From NCBI RefSeq assembly GCF_027158205.1, contig NZ_JAPVLU010000018.1, forward strand, positions 116,532 to 180,531: 64,000 nt of DNA, read 5' to 3'. Source of the DNA: Streptomyces sp. H39-S7 (lineage in GTDB: Bacteria > Actinomycetota > Actinomycetes > Streptomycetales > Streptomycetaceae). Numbering within the stretch: position 1 is the stretch's first letter; each line of letters begins with the position of its first letter. The position numbers were made by a program, and so were the translations under genes. Positions 43,134-54,800 of this stretch are shown one piece after another. The notes below the pieces were generated by a model, which searched no databases, was not told the DNA's origin, and was given only the letters and a program-made list of their open reading frames with translations.

Positions 43134-45515
43134 ATGTCCTCCCCCTGGTCCCGCCGGACGTTCCTCGCCGGAAGCGGGGCAGCGGCCTTCGCCGCGGGTC
43201 TGCCCGCCGTGAGAGCAGCCGCTGCCTCCGACGCCTTCGACACCCTGCGACTGCGCTGGCGCGCCCTCGCCCTGGGCACCGGCTTCGACGCCGCCGCCGA
43301 GCCGTACGCGACGAAGCTCGCGACCCTCGGCACCGCCGCGCGCACCTCGCTGGCGTCCATGGCCCCGGCCACCGGATCGCTCTGGCCCGACCAGCCGCTG
43401 AACGCCACCGCGTCGATCACCGGGAGCTACGCCCGGCTCAACGAGATGGCGCAGGCCTGGGCCCAGCCCGCCACCGGCTCCACCGCCGACCCGGCGATGG
43501 TCGCGGCCGTCGTCCAGGGCCTGGACCACCTCTACGCCCAGGTCTACAACGAGAACACCACCGCGTTCCTCCCCAACTGGTGGGACTGGCAGATCGGCAG
43601 CCCCCGGCTGCTGCTCGACACGGTGACCATCGCCTACGACGCGCTCAGCGCCGCCCAGACCGCCTCCTACCTGCGGGCCGTCGACCACTTCGTGCCGGAC
43701 TCCGCCGTCGGGTCGTACTCCGGCACCAGCACCGGCGCGAACCGCGTCGACCTGTGCCGGGTCATCGCCGTCCGGGGCGTGCTCGGCAAGTCGGCGGCGA
43801 AGCTGGCGCTGGCCCGCGACGCGCTCTCGCCGGTCTTCCCCTACGTGACGACCGGCGACGGGCTCTACGCCGACGGCTCGTTCGTCCAGCACACCTACGT
43901 CGCGTACACCGGCTCGTACGGCGAGGTGCAGATCGACGGGCTGTCGCGGCTGTTCGCGCTGCTCGCCGGCTCCACGTGGGCGGTCACCGACCCGAACCGG
44001 CAGATCATCCTGGACTCCGTCGAGAAGGCCTACGCGCCGTTCCTCTACAACGGCCTGGTCATGGACGCGGTCTCCGGGCGCGCCATCAGCCGGGGCATCG
44101 CCACCACCGACCCCACCCGAATCCAGGGCGACGACCACCGGCGCGGCCACCCACTGCTGGCCCACATCGCGCTGCTGGCCGAGGGCGCGAGCGCCACCGA
44201 GCGGACCCGCTGGCAGGGCCTGGTCAAGGGATGGATCCAGCGCGACTACTACAGCCCGGTACTGGCGGACGCCAAGCTCGGCATCGCTGACCTCGCCCGG
44301 CTGGAGGCCATCGCCGACAGTGCGGTGGCCGCCGTGCCGGAACCTGTTGCGCACCGGCTCTTCCCCGGCATGGACCGGGCGGTGCACCGCCGCGCCGACT
44401 GGGCCGCCGTGATCGGCATGGCCTCGAAGCGGATCACGTACTACGAGACCGGCAACGGCGAGAACCTGCGGGGCTGGCACACCGGCTCCGGCATGCTCTC
44501 CTGGTGGGGCTCCACCTACGGCAACGGCCAGTACAGCGACGCCTTCTGGCCCACGGTCGACCCGTACCGGCTGCCCGGCACGACGGTGTCGAAGAAGGCG
44601 CTGGCGGACGCAGCCGGCGGCACGTGGGGCGCGGCGCGGCCGGACGTCACCTGGGTCGGCGGCGCCACGGACGGGGAGTTCGCGGCGGTCGGCCAGCACC
44701 TCAAGGGCCTGTCGAGCACGATGAGCGCCCGCAAGTCGTGGTTCTGTCTCGACGACACCGTCGTCTGCCTCGGCGCGGGCATCACCAGCACCGACGGCAC
44801 GGCCGTCGAGACCGTCGTCGAGAACCGCAACCTCGGCCCGACCGGCACCCACGGCCTCGCCGTCAACGGCACCACGCAGTCCACGGCGCTCGGCTGGTCC
44901 GCGACGCTAGCCGGCACCCAGTGGGCCCGGATCACCGGCTTCGGCGGCTATGTCTTCCCGGGCGGCGGGGGAGCGACGCTCAAGGCGCTGCGCGAGGCGC
45001 GCACCGGCACCTGGGCCGCGATCAACACCGGCGGCGCCACCGACGCGCTGACCCGGCGCTACCTCACGCTCTGGCTCGACCACGGCGTGAACCCCGTGAA
45101 CGCCTCCTACGCCTACCTCGTCATGCCGGGCGCGACCGCCGCCGCCACCGCGGCCCGCGCCGCCGCCACCGGCTGGATGACGACCCTCGCCAACACGGCG
45201 GCGCAGCAGGGCGTCGCGGTGCCCTCGCTGGGGTTCACCGGGATCAACTTCTGGTCGGCGGGCACCGTCGGCGGCGTCACCGCCTCGATCCCGGCCTGCG
45301 TCACGATCCGCGTCAGCGGTTCCACGGCCACCGTCTGCGTGTCGGAGCCGCCGCGGTCCGGCGCCTCGCTCGACATCACCTGGAACCGGCCGGTGTCCGC
45401 CGTCACCGCCAAGGACGCCACGGTGACCGTCGTCGGCACCGGCGCCTCGCTGCGGCTCACCATCGCCCCCGGAACCGCCGGGGCCACCCACCGGGCCACG
45501 GTGAGTCTGGCGTGA
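43134..45515 (+). CDS. Secreted polysaccharide lyase family 8 (hyaluronate/xanthan/chondroitin lyase type)
   Basis: 793 residues. Tat signal (SRRTFLAG, RR at 7-8). An alpha/alpha toroid (about 40-360) has the catalytic Asn near NWWDWQIG and the His and Tyr in SFVQHTYVAYTGSYG (about 250-262). Beta-sandwich domains follow (about 370-790). PL8 enzymes cut uronic-acid polysaccharides by beta-elimination; hyaluronate, chondroitin or pyruvylated-mannose-xanthan specificity cannot be told apart here. The start ATG 43134 has GGAGG 9 bases upstream; GTG 43092 is also in frame but would put 14 residues before the Tat motif. Confidence 0.93.
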   Translation: MSSPWSRRTFLAGSGAAAFAAGLPAVRAAAASDAFDTLRLRWRALALGTGFDAAAEPYATKLATLGTAARTSLASMAPATGSLWPDQPLNATASITGSYARLNEMAQAWAQPATGSTADPAMVAAVVQGLDHLYAQVYNENTTAFLPNWWDWQIGSPRLLLDTVTIAYDALSAAQTASYLRAVDHFVPDSAVGSYSGTSTGANRVDLCRVIAVRGVLGKSAAKLALARDALSPVFPYVTTGDGLYADGSFVQHTYVAYTGSYGEVQIDGLSRLFALLAGSTWAVTDPNRQIILDSVEKAYAPFLYNGLVMDAVSGRAISRGIATTDPTRIQGDDHRRGHPLLAHIALLAEGASATERTRWQGLVKGWIQRDYYSPVLADAKLGIADLARLEAIADSAVAAVPEPVAHRLFPGMDRAVHRRADWAAVIGMASKRITYYETGNGENLRGWHTGSGMLSWWGSTYGNGQYSDAFWPTVDPYRLPGTTVSKKALADAAGGTWGAARPDVTWVGGATDGEFAAVGQHLKGLSSTMSARKSWFCLDDTVVCLGAGITSTDGTAVETVVENRNLGPTGTHGLAVNGTTQSTALGWSATLAGTQWARITGFGGYVFPGGGGATLKALREARTGTWAAINTGGATDALTRRYLTLWLDHGVNPVNASYAYLVMPGATAAATAARAAATGWMTTLANTAAQQGVAVPSLGFTGINFWSAGTVGGVTASIPACVTIRVSGSTATVCVSEPPRSGASLDITWNRPVSAVTAKDATVTVVGTGASLRLTIAPGTAGATHRATVSLA

Positions 45516-45556
45516 CACGCGGCCTTATTGATTCGATCGCGCGGGCAGGATGCTCG

Positions 45557-45562
45557 TAAGGT
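45557..45562 (+). promoter_or_regulatory. -10 of leaderless promoter for the GNAT gene
   Basis: TAAGGT lies 6 bases before the GTG at 45569, and no ribosome site is present. Confidence 0.45.
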
Positions 45563-45568
45563 GCCCGC

Positions 45569-46096
45569 GTGACGGATGACAGTACGCAGGACAGCGCTTT
45601 CACCGGCCGGCGGACCGACAGGCCGCGGATCCGGCCCGCGGACATCGCGGACGCGGTTGTCATCGCCGAGATCCACCTGGCCTCACGGGCGAGCACCATG
45701 CCGTACCTCCCCCCGCAGCAGCGGAGCCTGGAGGAGGTCGCGTGGTGGGTGGAGAACATCGTCCTCACCGAGGGCCAGGCCTGGGTGGCCGTCGACGACT
45801 CCGGCGAGGTGCTGGGCTACGCCGCGCTGGAGGGCGACATGCTGGAGCAGCTGTACCTGCGGCCGGAGGCGCTCCGCCGGGGTGTCGGCTCGGCGCTCCT
45901 GAGCGAGGTGCGGCGCAACAGCCCGGACGGCCTGTCGCTGCACGTCTTCCAGGCGAACACCGGCGCCCGCGCGTTCTACGAGCGGCACGGCTTCACCGTC
46001 CTCGACACCGACGACGGCAGCCGCAACATGGAGAACCTGCCGGACCTGACGATGCGCTGGATTCCCGGGCCCGGCAGGGGTACGAGTACGGGGTAG
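45569..46096 (+). CDS. GNAT family N-acetyltransferase
   Basis: 175 residues. The GNAT fold is shown by RIRPADIADAVVIAEIHLAS at the N-terminus, acetyl-CoA motif A in LEQLYLRPEALRRGVGSALLSEV (R/QxxGxG/A: RRGVGS) and NTGARAFYERHGF at the C-terminus. The substrate is unknown. GTG 45569 follows a leaderless -10 box. Confidence 0.92.
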   Translation: MTDDSTQDSAFTGRRTDRPRIRPADIADAVVIAEIHLASRASTMPYLPPQQRSLEEVAWWVENIVLTEGQAWVAVDDSGEVLGYAALEGDMLEQLYLRPEALRRGVGSALLSEVRRNSPDGLSLHVFQANTGARAFYERHGFTVLDTDDGSRNMENLPDLTMRWIPGPGRGTSTG

Positions 46097-46228
46097 GGCC
46101 GAGCACCGCAGGCCCCTGACGTACGGTGACCAACGGCACACATACTGGCCGGTAATGTCCGGCGGTCGTGGCCGTAGGGTGATCGCCGTACGCTCCTCCC
46201 CACCCTCGACCGACATCCGGGAGACCGC

Positions 46229-47290
46229 ATGCGTTCCGCGAAGGACTTCTTCCGCCCGCTGGCCGTAGGGGCTCCGGCCCCGGTACGGGAGGTGCCGTTC
46301 AGGCCCTCGCGGATGATCCACTTCTTCGACCCGGGCAACGAGAAGATGGCCGCCAAGGTCCCCTCCATCGCGCCCCAGGTGGACGTGCTGCTGGGCAACC
46401 TGGAGGACGCCATCCAGGCCGACCGCAAGGAGGCCGCCCGGAACGGGCTCGTGCGGATCGCCAAGGCGACCGACTTCGGCGACACCCAGCTGTGGACGCG
46501 GATCAACAGCCTGGACTCGCCCTGGGCACTGGACGACCTGCTCACCCTGGTCACCGAGATCGGCGACAAGCTCGACGTCATCATGGTGCCCAAGGTCGAG
46601 GGCGCCGAGGACATCCACTACGTCGACCGGCTGCTGGCGCAGCTGGAGGCGAAGGCCGGCATCACGCGGCCGATCCTGGTGCACGCGATCCTGGAGACCG
46701 CGACCGGTGTCGCGAACGTCGAGGAGATCGCCGGGGCCAGCCCCCGGATGCAGGGCATCTCACTGGGCCCGGCCGACCTGGCCGCCAGCCGCCGTATGAA
46801 GACCACCCGGGTCGGCGGCGGCCACCCCGGCTACCTGGTCCGGGAGGACCCGAGCGCGTCGGACGCCGCCGCGCCGCGCGCCACCTTCCAGCAGGACCTG
46901 TGGCACTACACGATCGCCCGCATGGTCGACGCCTGCGCCGCGCACGGGATCCTGCCGTACTACGGACCCTTCGGCGACATCCGCGACACCCTCGCCTGCG
47001 AGGACCAGTTCAGGAACGCCTTCCTGCTCGGCTGCGTCGGCGCCTGGAGCCTGCACCCGGTGCAGATCGCCATCGCCAAGAAGGTCTTCTCGCCCTCCCC
47101 GGCCGATGTCGCCTGGGCCCGCAAGGTGATCGACGCGATGGGCGACGGCACCGGCGCCGTCATGATCGACGGCAAGATGCAGGACGACGCCACGTACAAG
47201 CAGTGCCTGGTCGTCTCCGAACTCGCCGACACCCTCGCCGCCCGCGACCCCGAGCTCGCCGAGGCCTACGCCGCGGCAGAGAAGGAGTGA
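46229..47290 (+). CDS. HpcH/HpaI aldolase-citrate lyase family (malyl-CoA lyase-like)
   Basis: 353 residues, TIM barrel. RMIHFFDPGNEKMAAKVPSIAPQVDVLLGNLEDAI and DVIMVPKVEGAEDIHY hold the substrate Arg and metal Glu/Asp positions of L-malyl-CoA / beta-methylmalyl-CoA lyases; it is longer than CitE. The reaction would be cleavage or formation of malyl-CoA from acetyl-CoA and glyoxylate, or the methyl analogue from propionyl-CoA. The ATG at 46229 has GGGAGA upstream. It lies 5 bp before a second, shorter lyase whose ribosome site is inside its 3' end, so the two are coupled. TAGGGT at 46175-46180 may mark the promoter. Confidence 0.88.
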   Translation: MRSAKDFFRPLAVGAPAPVREVPFRPSRMIHFFDPGNEKMAAKVPSIAPQVDVLLGNLEDAIQADRKEAARNGLVRIAKATDFGDTQLWTRINSLDSPWALDDLLTLVTEIGDKLDVIMVPKVEGAEDIHYVDRLLAQLEAKAGITRPILVHAILETATGVANVEEIAGASPRMQGISLGPADLAASRRMKTTRVGGGHPGYLVREDPSASDAAAPRATFQQDLWHYTIARMVDACAAHGILPYYGPFGDIRDTLACEDQFRNAFLLGCVGAWSLHPVQIAIAKKVFSPSPADVAWARKVIDAMGDGTGAVMIDGKMQDDATYKQCLVVSELADTLAARDPELAEAYAAAEKE

Positions 47291-47295
47291 CGACC

Positions 47296-48168
47296 ATGAC
47301 GGACACCACCCTCCGCCCCCGCCGCTCCGTGCTCTACATGCCCGGAGCCAACGAACGCGCGCTGGAGAAGGCCAAGACCCTCCCCACCGACGCGCTCATC
47401 CTCGACCTCGAGGACTCCGTGGCACCGGACGCCAAGGCCGACGCCCGCAAGCGCGTCGCCGCCGCGGCCGCGTCGGGGGAGTACGGCTACCGCGAGGTGA
47501 CGATCCGGGTCAACGCCCCGGACACCGCCTGGCACGCCGACGACCTGCGCGCCGCCGCGGAGGCGGGCCCGGACGCCGTCGTCGTCCCCAAGGTCGACTC
47601 CCCGGAGACCGTCCGCGCCGTCGAGCGCGCCCTGGAGGCGGCCGGCGCTCCCGAACGCACCGCGATCTGGGCCATGATCGAGACGCCGCGGGCGATGTTC
47701 GACGCCCGCGCCATCGCCGCCGCGAGCGAGCGGCTGACCGTCCTGGTGATGGGCACCAACGACCTGGCCAAGGAACTGCACGCCGAGCACGTCCCCGGCC
47801 GGGCCCCGCTGCTGAACGGCCTGTCGCTGGCCCTCCTCGCCGCCCGCGCCACCGGCAAGACCATCTTGGACGGTGTCTACAACGACGTGCAGAACCTGGA
47901 GGGCTTCGAGACCGAGTGCCTCCAGGGACGCCAGTTCGGATTCGACGGCAAGACCCTGATCCACCCGAAGCAGCTGGAGCCCTGCAACCGGCTCTTCGCA
48001 CCCTCCGACGCCGCGGTCGAGCACTCCCGCAGGATCATCGAAGCGTTCGATCAGGCCACGTCAGAGGGGCGTGGCGTGGTCACGGTCGACGGCCGGATGA
48101 TCGAGAACCTGCACGTCGAGGACGCCCGCCGGATCCTCGCGCTGGCCGAAGCGGTCGCTGGACGGTAG
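47296..48168 (+). CDS. CitE-like CoA-ester lyase / malyl-CoA thioesterase type
   Basis: 290 residues. CitE motifs: RRSVLYMPGANERALEKA, LILDLEDSVAPDAK, VVVPKVDSPETV, WAMIETPRAM, VMGTNDLAKEL and KTLIHPKQL. Stand-alone CitE-like proteins in actinobacteria act on malyl- or citramalyl-CoA rather than in citrate fermentation, and Mcl2-type members are (3S)-malyl-CoA thioesterases. Pairing with the longer lyase suggests a lyase plus thioesterase unit. ATG 47296 has AAGGAG 9 bases upstream, inside the end of the preceding gene. Confidence 0.87.
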   Translation: MTDTTLRPRRSVLYMPGANERALEKAKTLPTDALILDLEDSVAPDAKADARKRVAAAAASGEYGYREVTIRVNAPDTAWHADDLRAAAEAGPDAVVVPKVDSPETVRAVERALEAAGAPERTAIWAMIETPRAMFDARAIAAASERLTVLVMGTNDLAKELHAEHVPGRAPLLNGLSLALLAARATGKTILDGVYNDVQNLEGFETECLQGRQFGFDGKTLIHPKQLEPCNRLFAPSDAAVEHSRRIIEAFDQATSEGRGVVTVDGRMIENLHVEDARRILALAEAVAGR

Positions 48169-48186
48169 GGCGAAAGGTACAGAAAT

Positions 48187-48217
48187 CCGGGCCCCGCGCA
48201 CTCCGCGCGGGGCCCGG
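48187..48217 (+). terminator. Terminator after the CoA lyase pair
   Basis: CCGGGCCCCGCGC (48187-48199) and GCGCGGGGCCCGG (48205-48217), a perfect 13-bp stem with an ACTCC loop, 18 bp after the stop codon. Confidence 0.8.
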
Positions 48218-48303
48218 TCCGTCTTTGGTTCTGTCGATACCCGCCATGAAGTCGCGGCGGACACTGTACGAAGTGGACCCCCCGGTAGCGGGGGTCCCGC
48301 TCG

Positions 48304-48309
48304 TACTGT
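48304..48309 (+). promoter_or_regulatory. -10-like box of accB
   Basis: TACTGT lies 6 bases before the accB ATG at 48316, and there is no ribosome site. This suggests a leaderless accB mRNA. Confidence 0.4.
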
Positions 48310-48315
48310 CGATAC

Positions 48316-49898
<1,583 letters not shown>

Positions 49899-49899
<1 letters not shown>

Positions 49900-50168
49900 T
49901 GGAGACCACTTTGAGTACTCCCGCCGACACCCTGGTCCCGGAAGCCCCCGAAACCATAGCCGTGTCCCCGGCCCGCGACACCCTGGTCCGCGTCGAGAAG
50001 GGCCACGCCAGCGCCGAGGAGCTCGCGGCTCTCACCGCGGTCCTGCTGGTCCGTGCCGCCGCCAACGGCCACGCCGCCACGAGCTACGAGCAGCCCCGCT
50101 CCACGGCCGGCTGGCGCCGCCTGGAGCGCACCCCGGGCTTCCGCAGCTCGCACAGCTGGCAGGGCTGA
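49899..50168 (+). CDS. accE: Acyl-CoA carboxylase epsilon subunit
   Basis: Up to 89 residues. The C-terminal part VRVEKGHASAEELAALTAVLLVRAAA ... GWRRLERTPGFRSSHSWQG is the ACC epsilon family, small proteins that bind the beta hexamer and raise activity in actinobacteria. The first 30 residues are Pro/Thr/Ala-rich and probably disordered. The start is either ATG 49899, overlapping the accB stop, or TTG 49911, for which GGAG (49902) is well placed. It is translated with accB. Confidence 0.88.
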
Positions 50169-50207
50169 TCCCTCCAGGCCGACCCTCCAGCAGGGCACAG
50201 AACGACA

Positions 50208-50245
50208 GAATGCCGGGCAGGCCCTCAAGGGGCCGCCCGGCATTC
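50208..50245. terminator. Bidirectional terminator between accE and cvnD2
   Basis: GAATGCCGGGC/GCCCGGCATTC (50208-50218 with 50235-50245) plus an inner GGCCC/GGGCC form a nearly continuous 16-bp stem between convergent genes. Confidence 0.85.
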
Positions 50246-50261
50246 GCGTGTGGGGGGAGCC

Positions 50262-50840
50262 TCAGCGCAGGCGCGCCATCAGCGCGTGCTCGACGAGGGT
50301 GATCAGCGCGGACTTGGCCTCACCGCGGTTGCGGGCGTCCGTGGTGATGATCGGTGCCTCGGGCCCGATCTGCAGGGCCTCGCGCACCTCCTCGGGACCG
50401 TAGGGCTGGTGGCCGTCGAATCCGTTGAGCGCGATCACGAACGGCAGGCCGCTGTTCTCGAAGTAGTCCACGGCCGGGAAACAGTCCGCCAGCCGTCGGG
50501 TGTCCACCAGGACGACGGCGCCGATCGCCCCGCGCACCAGGTCGTCCCACATGAACCAGAAGCGGTCCTGGCCCGGTGTACCGAACAGGTACAGGATCAG
50601 GTCCTCGTCCAGCGTGATGCGGCCGAAGTCCATCGCCACGGTGGTCGTGGTCTTGTCGGGCGCGTGCGTCAGGTCGTCGATGCCGGCCGACGCGGAGGTC
50701 ATCACGGCTTCGGTGCGCAGCGGGTTGATCTCCGAGACGGCACCGACGAACGTGGTCTTGCCCACGCCGAACCCGCCCGCCACCACGATCTTCGCGGAGG
50801 TCGTGGAGCGGGTCGCCCCGTTAGAGCTTGCGAAGTCCAC
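50262..50840 (-). CDS. cvnD2: Conservon GTP-binding protein CvnD (conservon 2)
   Basis: 192 residues, MglA/Ras-like small GTPase. P-loop GGFGVGKTT, switch region TTVAMDFGRI, G3 LFGTPGQDRFWFMWD, and NGFDGH near the base-recognition position, where canonical NKxD is altered. In Myxococcus the related MglA works with the roadblock protein MglB. The GTG at 50840 overlaps the cvnC2 end by 20 bp, and AAGGG precedes it. Last gene of the operon. Numbering follows the S. coelicolor conservons by position. Confidence 0.93.
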   Translation of the reverse strand: MDFASSNGATRSTTSAKIVVAGGFGVGKTTFVGAVSEINPLRTEAVMTSASAGIDDLTHAPDKTTTTVAMDFGRITLDEDLILYLFGTPGQDRFWFMWDDLVRGAIGAVVLVDTRRLADCFPAVDYFENSGLPFVIALNGFDGHQPYGPEEVREALQIGPEAPIITTDARNRGEAKSALITLVEHALMARLR

Positions 50841-51342
50841 TGAGCACCCTTTCAAGCAATGTCACTTCTGGCTGACCACCCGCGGACTCGTCGCCACCGG
50901 GCTGGTGGACGGCGACCAACCCGGCCTCGGCCAGGTCGGCGACGAGGATGCGGGCGACGCCGAGAGGGATCGACAGCAGCGCGGAGATCTCCGCGACCGA
51001 CTTGATCTCCCGGCAGAGAATGCAGATCCGCTGGTGCTCGGGCAACTGCCCCCGCAACTGCACCGGGTCGGCGGTGGTGCTGACCAGCGCCTCGATGGCG
51101 AGCTGGTAGCGGGGCCGGGTCCGGCCACCGGTCATGGCGTACGGCCGGACCAGCCCGGAGGGCGCCTGGGCGCGCTGCCGGCCGGCCGGCGGCCGCGCCG
51201 GTGCCTGGGGCGGGTCGTACGGCTGGATCCGGGGCTGGCGGTAGCGCGGCTCAGGAGTAGGAGCCGAGGGGAAGTTGTAGCGGTTCAGAGGCGGCTGCTG
51301 CTGCTGGCTGCCGTACGGATCTCCGCCTGGTGGCGTTGTCAC
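50821..51342 (-). CDS. cvnC2: Conservon DUF742 protein CvnC (conservon 2)
   Basis: 173 residues. A Pro/Gln-rich N-terminal 60 residues is followed by the DUF742 winged-helix-like domain (LVRPYAMTGGRTRPRYQLAIEALVSTT ... ICREIKSVAEISALLSIPLGVARILVADLAEAGLV). CvnC2 is longer than CvnC1 at the N-terminus by about 40 residues. The ATG at 51342 follows GGAGGAGGAA. It sits between cvnB2 and cvnD2 in the operon. Confidence 0.93.
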   Translation of the reverse strand: MTTPPGGDPYGSQQQQPPLNRYNFPSAPTPEPRYRQPRIQPYDPPQAPARPPAGRQRAQAPSGLVRPYAMTGGRTRPRYQLAIEALVSTTADPVQLRGQLPEHQRICILCREIKSVAEISALLSIPLGVARILVADLAEAGLVAVHQPGGDESAGGQPEVTLLERVLSGLRKL

Positions 51343-51455
51343 GGTTCCTCCTCCTGATGAAGGTTGTGGGGGTTGCGTTCCCGCACCCTATGGGTACGGG
51401 GACGCGCCCGCACGCCTGTCTGTTAGTTGAGCAGGCACCTAGTTGAGAAGACTGC

Positions 51456-51878
51456 CTAGTTGAGCAGACTGCCTTGGAGTTCGGAGCGCAGGTCGGGGGT
51501 GAGGACGGTCCCCGTCCGGTCGACGAGCAGGGCCATCTCGTAGCCCACGAGGCCGATGTCGCACTCGGGGTGCGCGAGTACGGCGATCGACGAGCCCTCG
51601 GAGACGGACATGATGAAGAGGAATCCGCGTTCCATCTCGACGACCGTCTGGTTGACAGCGCCGCCTTCGAAGATGCGGGAGGCTCCGGCGGTGAGCGAGG
51701 TCAGGCCGGAGGCGACGGCGGCGAGCTGGTCGGCGCGGTCGCGAGGGAAGCCCTCGGACATAGCGAGCAGCAGGCCGTCGGCGGAGACCACTACCGTGTG
51801 GGACACCCCGGGGGTGTTGTCCACGAAGTTGGTGATCAACCAGTTCAGGTTCTGTGCCGCCTGGCTCATCGGACTCAA
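51456..51878 (-). CDS. cvnB2: Conservon roadblock/LC7 protein CvnB (conservon 2)
   Basis: 140 residues, roadblock/LC7 fold, GTPase-regulating partner of CvnD. The TTG at 51878 directly follows the cvnA2 stop and has GGAG 6 bases upstream; ATG 51869 (MSQAAQN) is the alternative. It differs from CvnB1 by only three residues, and about 300 bp of the two genes are nearly identical at DNA level, which the other cvn pairs are not. Confidence 0.94.
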   Translation of the reverse strand: MSPMSQAAQNLNWLITNFVDNTPGVSHTVVVSADGLLLAMSEGFPRDRADQLAAVASGLTSLTAGASRIFEGGAVNQTVVEMERGFLFIMSVSEGSSIAVLAHPECDIGLVGYEMALLVDRTGTVLTPDLRSELQGSLLN

Positions 51879-54800
51879 CTAACGCTCCTGGTTCTGAGGG
51901 CCACCGTGGTGATTGCCGGGGGCCTGGCCGTTCGTGTCAGTTCCCGCAGTGCGTCCTTGCTGGACGCCACGGCGCAGGTTACTCAACCGGCCGCGGACAT
52001 CCTCCGGCGCGCGGGAGACCTGTGGGCCACCCTGCGGAGTCTGCTGTGCGGTACCCGCGACCAGGTTGGCCTTGGGTACTCGACGGGGCAGGCCGGAGGG
52101 GGTCACCCCACCCGCCTTGGGTTCGCGGACCTGTTCGGCCCGCTGCCAGTGCTGGTCGTTCTGGGAACGCCAGTCGGTCTCTGCCTCTTCCGGCGCCTGT
52201 TCCGGCTCAGGATCGGGCTGGGGGACCGGCTGGGCCGCCGGTTCCGCCGCCGCCTGGTCCGGCTGCGGCCACTGCCGGTCGCGGCGTGGCAGGCCGGCAT
52301 CCGTCAGCGAGGGGGAGCCTACGCTCTCCGGAGCCTCGAAGGGCGTTCCGGGAACGGAATCCGGCACCTGCTGGTCATGGTGGGCGACGGGCTGCGCCCA
52401 GTCGTCCAGCACGGGTGGTGCGGAAGGTCCTGAAGGGGCGGGCTGGGCAGGGAAGTCCTGCTGCCAGTCCGGCTCGTAGGACCCCGGCTGTTGGTAGGAG
52501 GCCTGCGAGTTGTACTCGTCCTGCCCGCCGAAGCCCTGTGCCGCGAAATCCTGCCCCTGGAAGTCCTGGGCCGGAAAGTCCTGGGCCGGGTAACCCTGCC
52601 CCTGGAAGTCCTGGCCCTCGGAGTAGCCGCCGTCGTACTGCGGCTCGTACCCCTGCGGGCTCTGCGGCTCCCGCTGCTGCGGGACGTCGCCGAACATGGC
52701 GACGTCCTCCGGCCGCTCCGAGGCCGAGGCCTCCAGCTGGGCCCGCCGCTCCTCGCGCAGGAGCGAGCGGCCGACGGGGTCGAGCTGTCCGGGCACGCCA
52801 CCGATGGTGAACGCGGACTGGTCGGTCCGCTCGTACTGGGAGTCGTCGAAGCCCAGCTCGGCGGCGGTCGGCTGGTAGCCGAACTCCGCGGTCGAGTGCT
52901 CGGGGACGATGCGCGACACGGTGAAGTCCGAGTCGTCGTCCTCGGGCAGCTGGTCCTCGCCGCCACCACCGTGGGTGATCGGCTCCGGGAGCATGACGAG
53001 CGAGGTGGTGCCGGCCTGCTCGCCCGAGGGGCGCAGCTGGACGCGGACGCCGTGCCGGTCGGCCAGGCGGCCGACCACGAACAGGCCCATCCGCTGGGAG
53101 ATCGCGACGTCCACGGTCGGCGGGTCGGCCAGCTTGTGGTTGATGTCGGCGAAGTCCTCGGCGGTCAGGCCGATGCCCTTGTCGTGGATCTCGACCATGA
53201 CGCGGCCGTCCGGCAGCCGGGTCGCGGTGACCCGCACCTTGGTCTGCGGCGAGGAGAACGTCGTGGCGTTCTCCAGCAGCTCGGCCAGCAGGTGCACGAG
53301 GTCGGTCACGGCGGTGCCGTGGATGTCCGTCTCGGGTATCCCGACCAGCTCGATGCGCTCGTACGCCTCCACCTCGGAGGCCGCCGCGCGCAGCACGTCG
53401 ACGAGCGGGACCGGCTGGTTCCAGCGGCGGCCGGGCTCCTCGCCGGCGAGGACCAGCAGGTTCTCGCCGTTGCGCCGCATGCGGGTGGCGAGGTGGTCCA
53501 TCTTGAAGAGGTTCTCGAGCTGGTCCGGGTCCGCCTCGTTGTTCTCCAGGTCGGTGATCAGCGTGAGCTGCCGCTGGATGAGGCCCTGGTTCCGGCGCGA
53601 GAGGTTGGTGAAGATCGCGTTGACGTTGCCCCGCAGCAGTGCCTGCTCGGCGGCGAGCCGGACGGCCTCGCGGTGCACCTGGTCGAAGGCGCGGGCGACC
53701 TCGCCGATCTCGTCGTGGCTGGTGATCGGGATGGGGACGACGGTGGTGTCCACCCGGCCCGGGTCCGTGCGTGACAGCTGGTCGACCAGCCCCGGCAGCC
53801 GCTGCTCCGCGACGTCGAAAGCGGCGTTGCGCAGCTTGCGCATGCTGCGGCTCATGTTGCGGGCCATCATGCCCGCGACGATGAAGGCCAGGATCAGCGC
53901 GAGGACGACGATGGCCGCGTTGATGATCGCGTCGGTCTTGGCGCTGGAGGAGATGGACTCCGCGTCGTTCACGGCGGTGTCGGCGAGGTTCTGCTCGACG
54001 GTCCGGTACGCGTCGAAGGCCAGCGTGTTGCTGGCGAACCAGCTCTCGGGCGTGATGCCCTCGGCCCGGAGCTCCTTGGCCGACTTGTCCGAGGCGATCT
54101 CGCCGACCATCTTCTCGATGGACGGCGGCGGCACGAACGTCTGACCTGCCGCCTCGGCCTGGGCGGCGGCGGCCGAGAGCTGCTCCTTGCCCTTCTTCTC
54201 CGCCGCGGCCTTGGCGTCCTTCAGGCTCTGGGCGTCGGCGGGGGTACCGCCGCCGCTGTACTCCTGGAGCGCAATGCCCTGCAGGTAGAGGTACGAGGTG
54301 AGGGCGGTCTGCTGGAGCTTCTTCTCCCGGGCTGGCACCTGGCCCTCGACCAGGATGTGCATGCCGATGGAGCGGGTCAGCGACTCGGCGGCCTTCGACA
54401 GCGAGATGGCGTAGAGGGTACGGCCGTAGCTGGTGATGTTGCCGGTGCCCAGGCTCAGCTCGTTGGCGAGCTCCATCAACGGGTGCTGGACCTCGACGTA
54501 CTTCTCTTCGGTCTGCTTGTCGGGCAGCTGCCGGGTGTAGGCCGCCTTGCGGATGGTCTGCAGCATGGGCTCCTTGGCGCGGAAGCCCTCCACCCGGCGC
54601 TCCAGCGAGGCGGAGTCCGGCATCTGGTCGACGGCCTCGTCGAAGGCCTCCGCGGCGGCGTCGGTGGCCGCGTAGGCCCCCGTGACGACCGGGTCGCTGC
54701 GGTTGCCCTGGAGGAGGGGAACGACCGTGATGTCACGCTCGTTGATCAAGGCGTGGCTGTAGCCCGCGGCGGCGCGCACCAGGATGGCGGTGCGCTTCGC

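Noticed and set aside
36680..46100. Integrated mobile element in the accessory stretch
   Set aside because: No integrase, transposase, terminal repeat or tRNA attachment site was found; only variable gene content.
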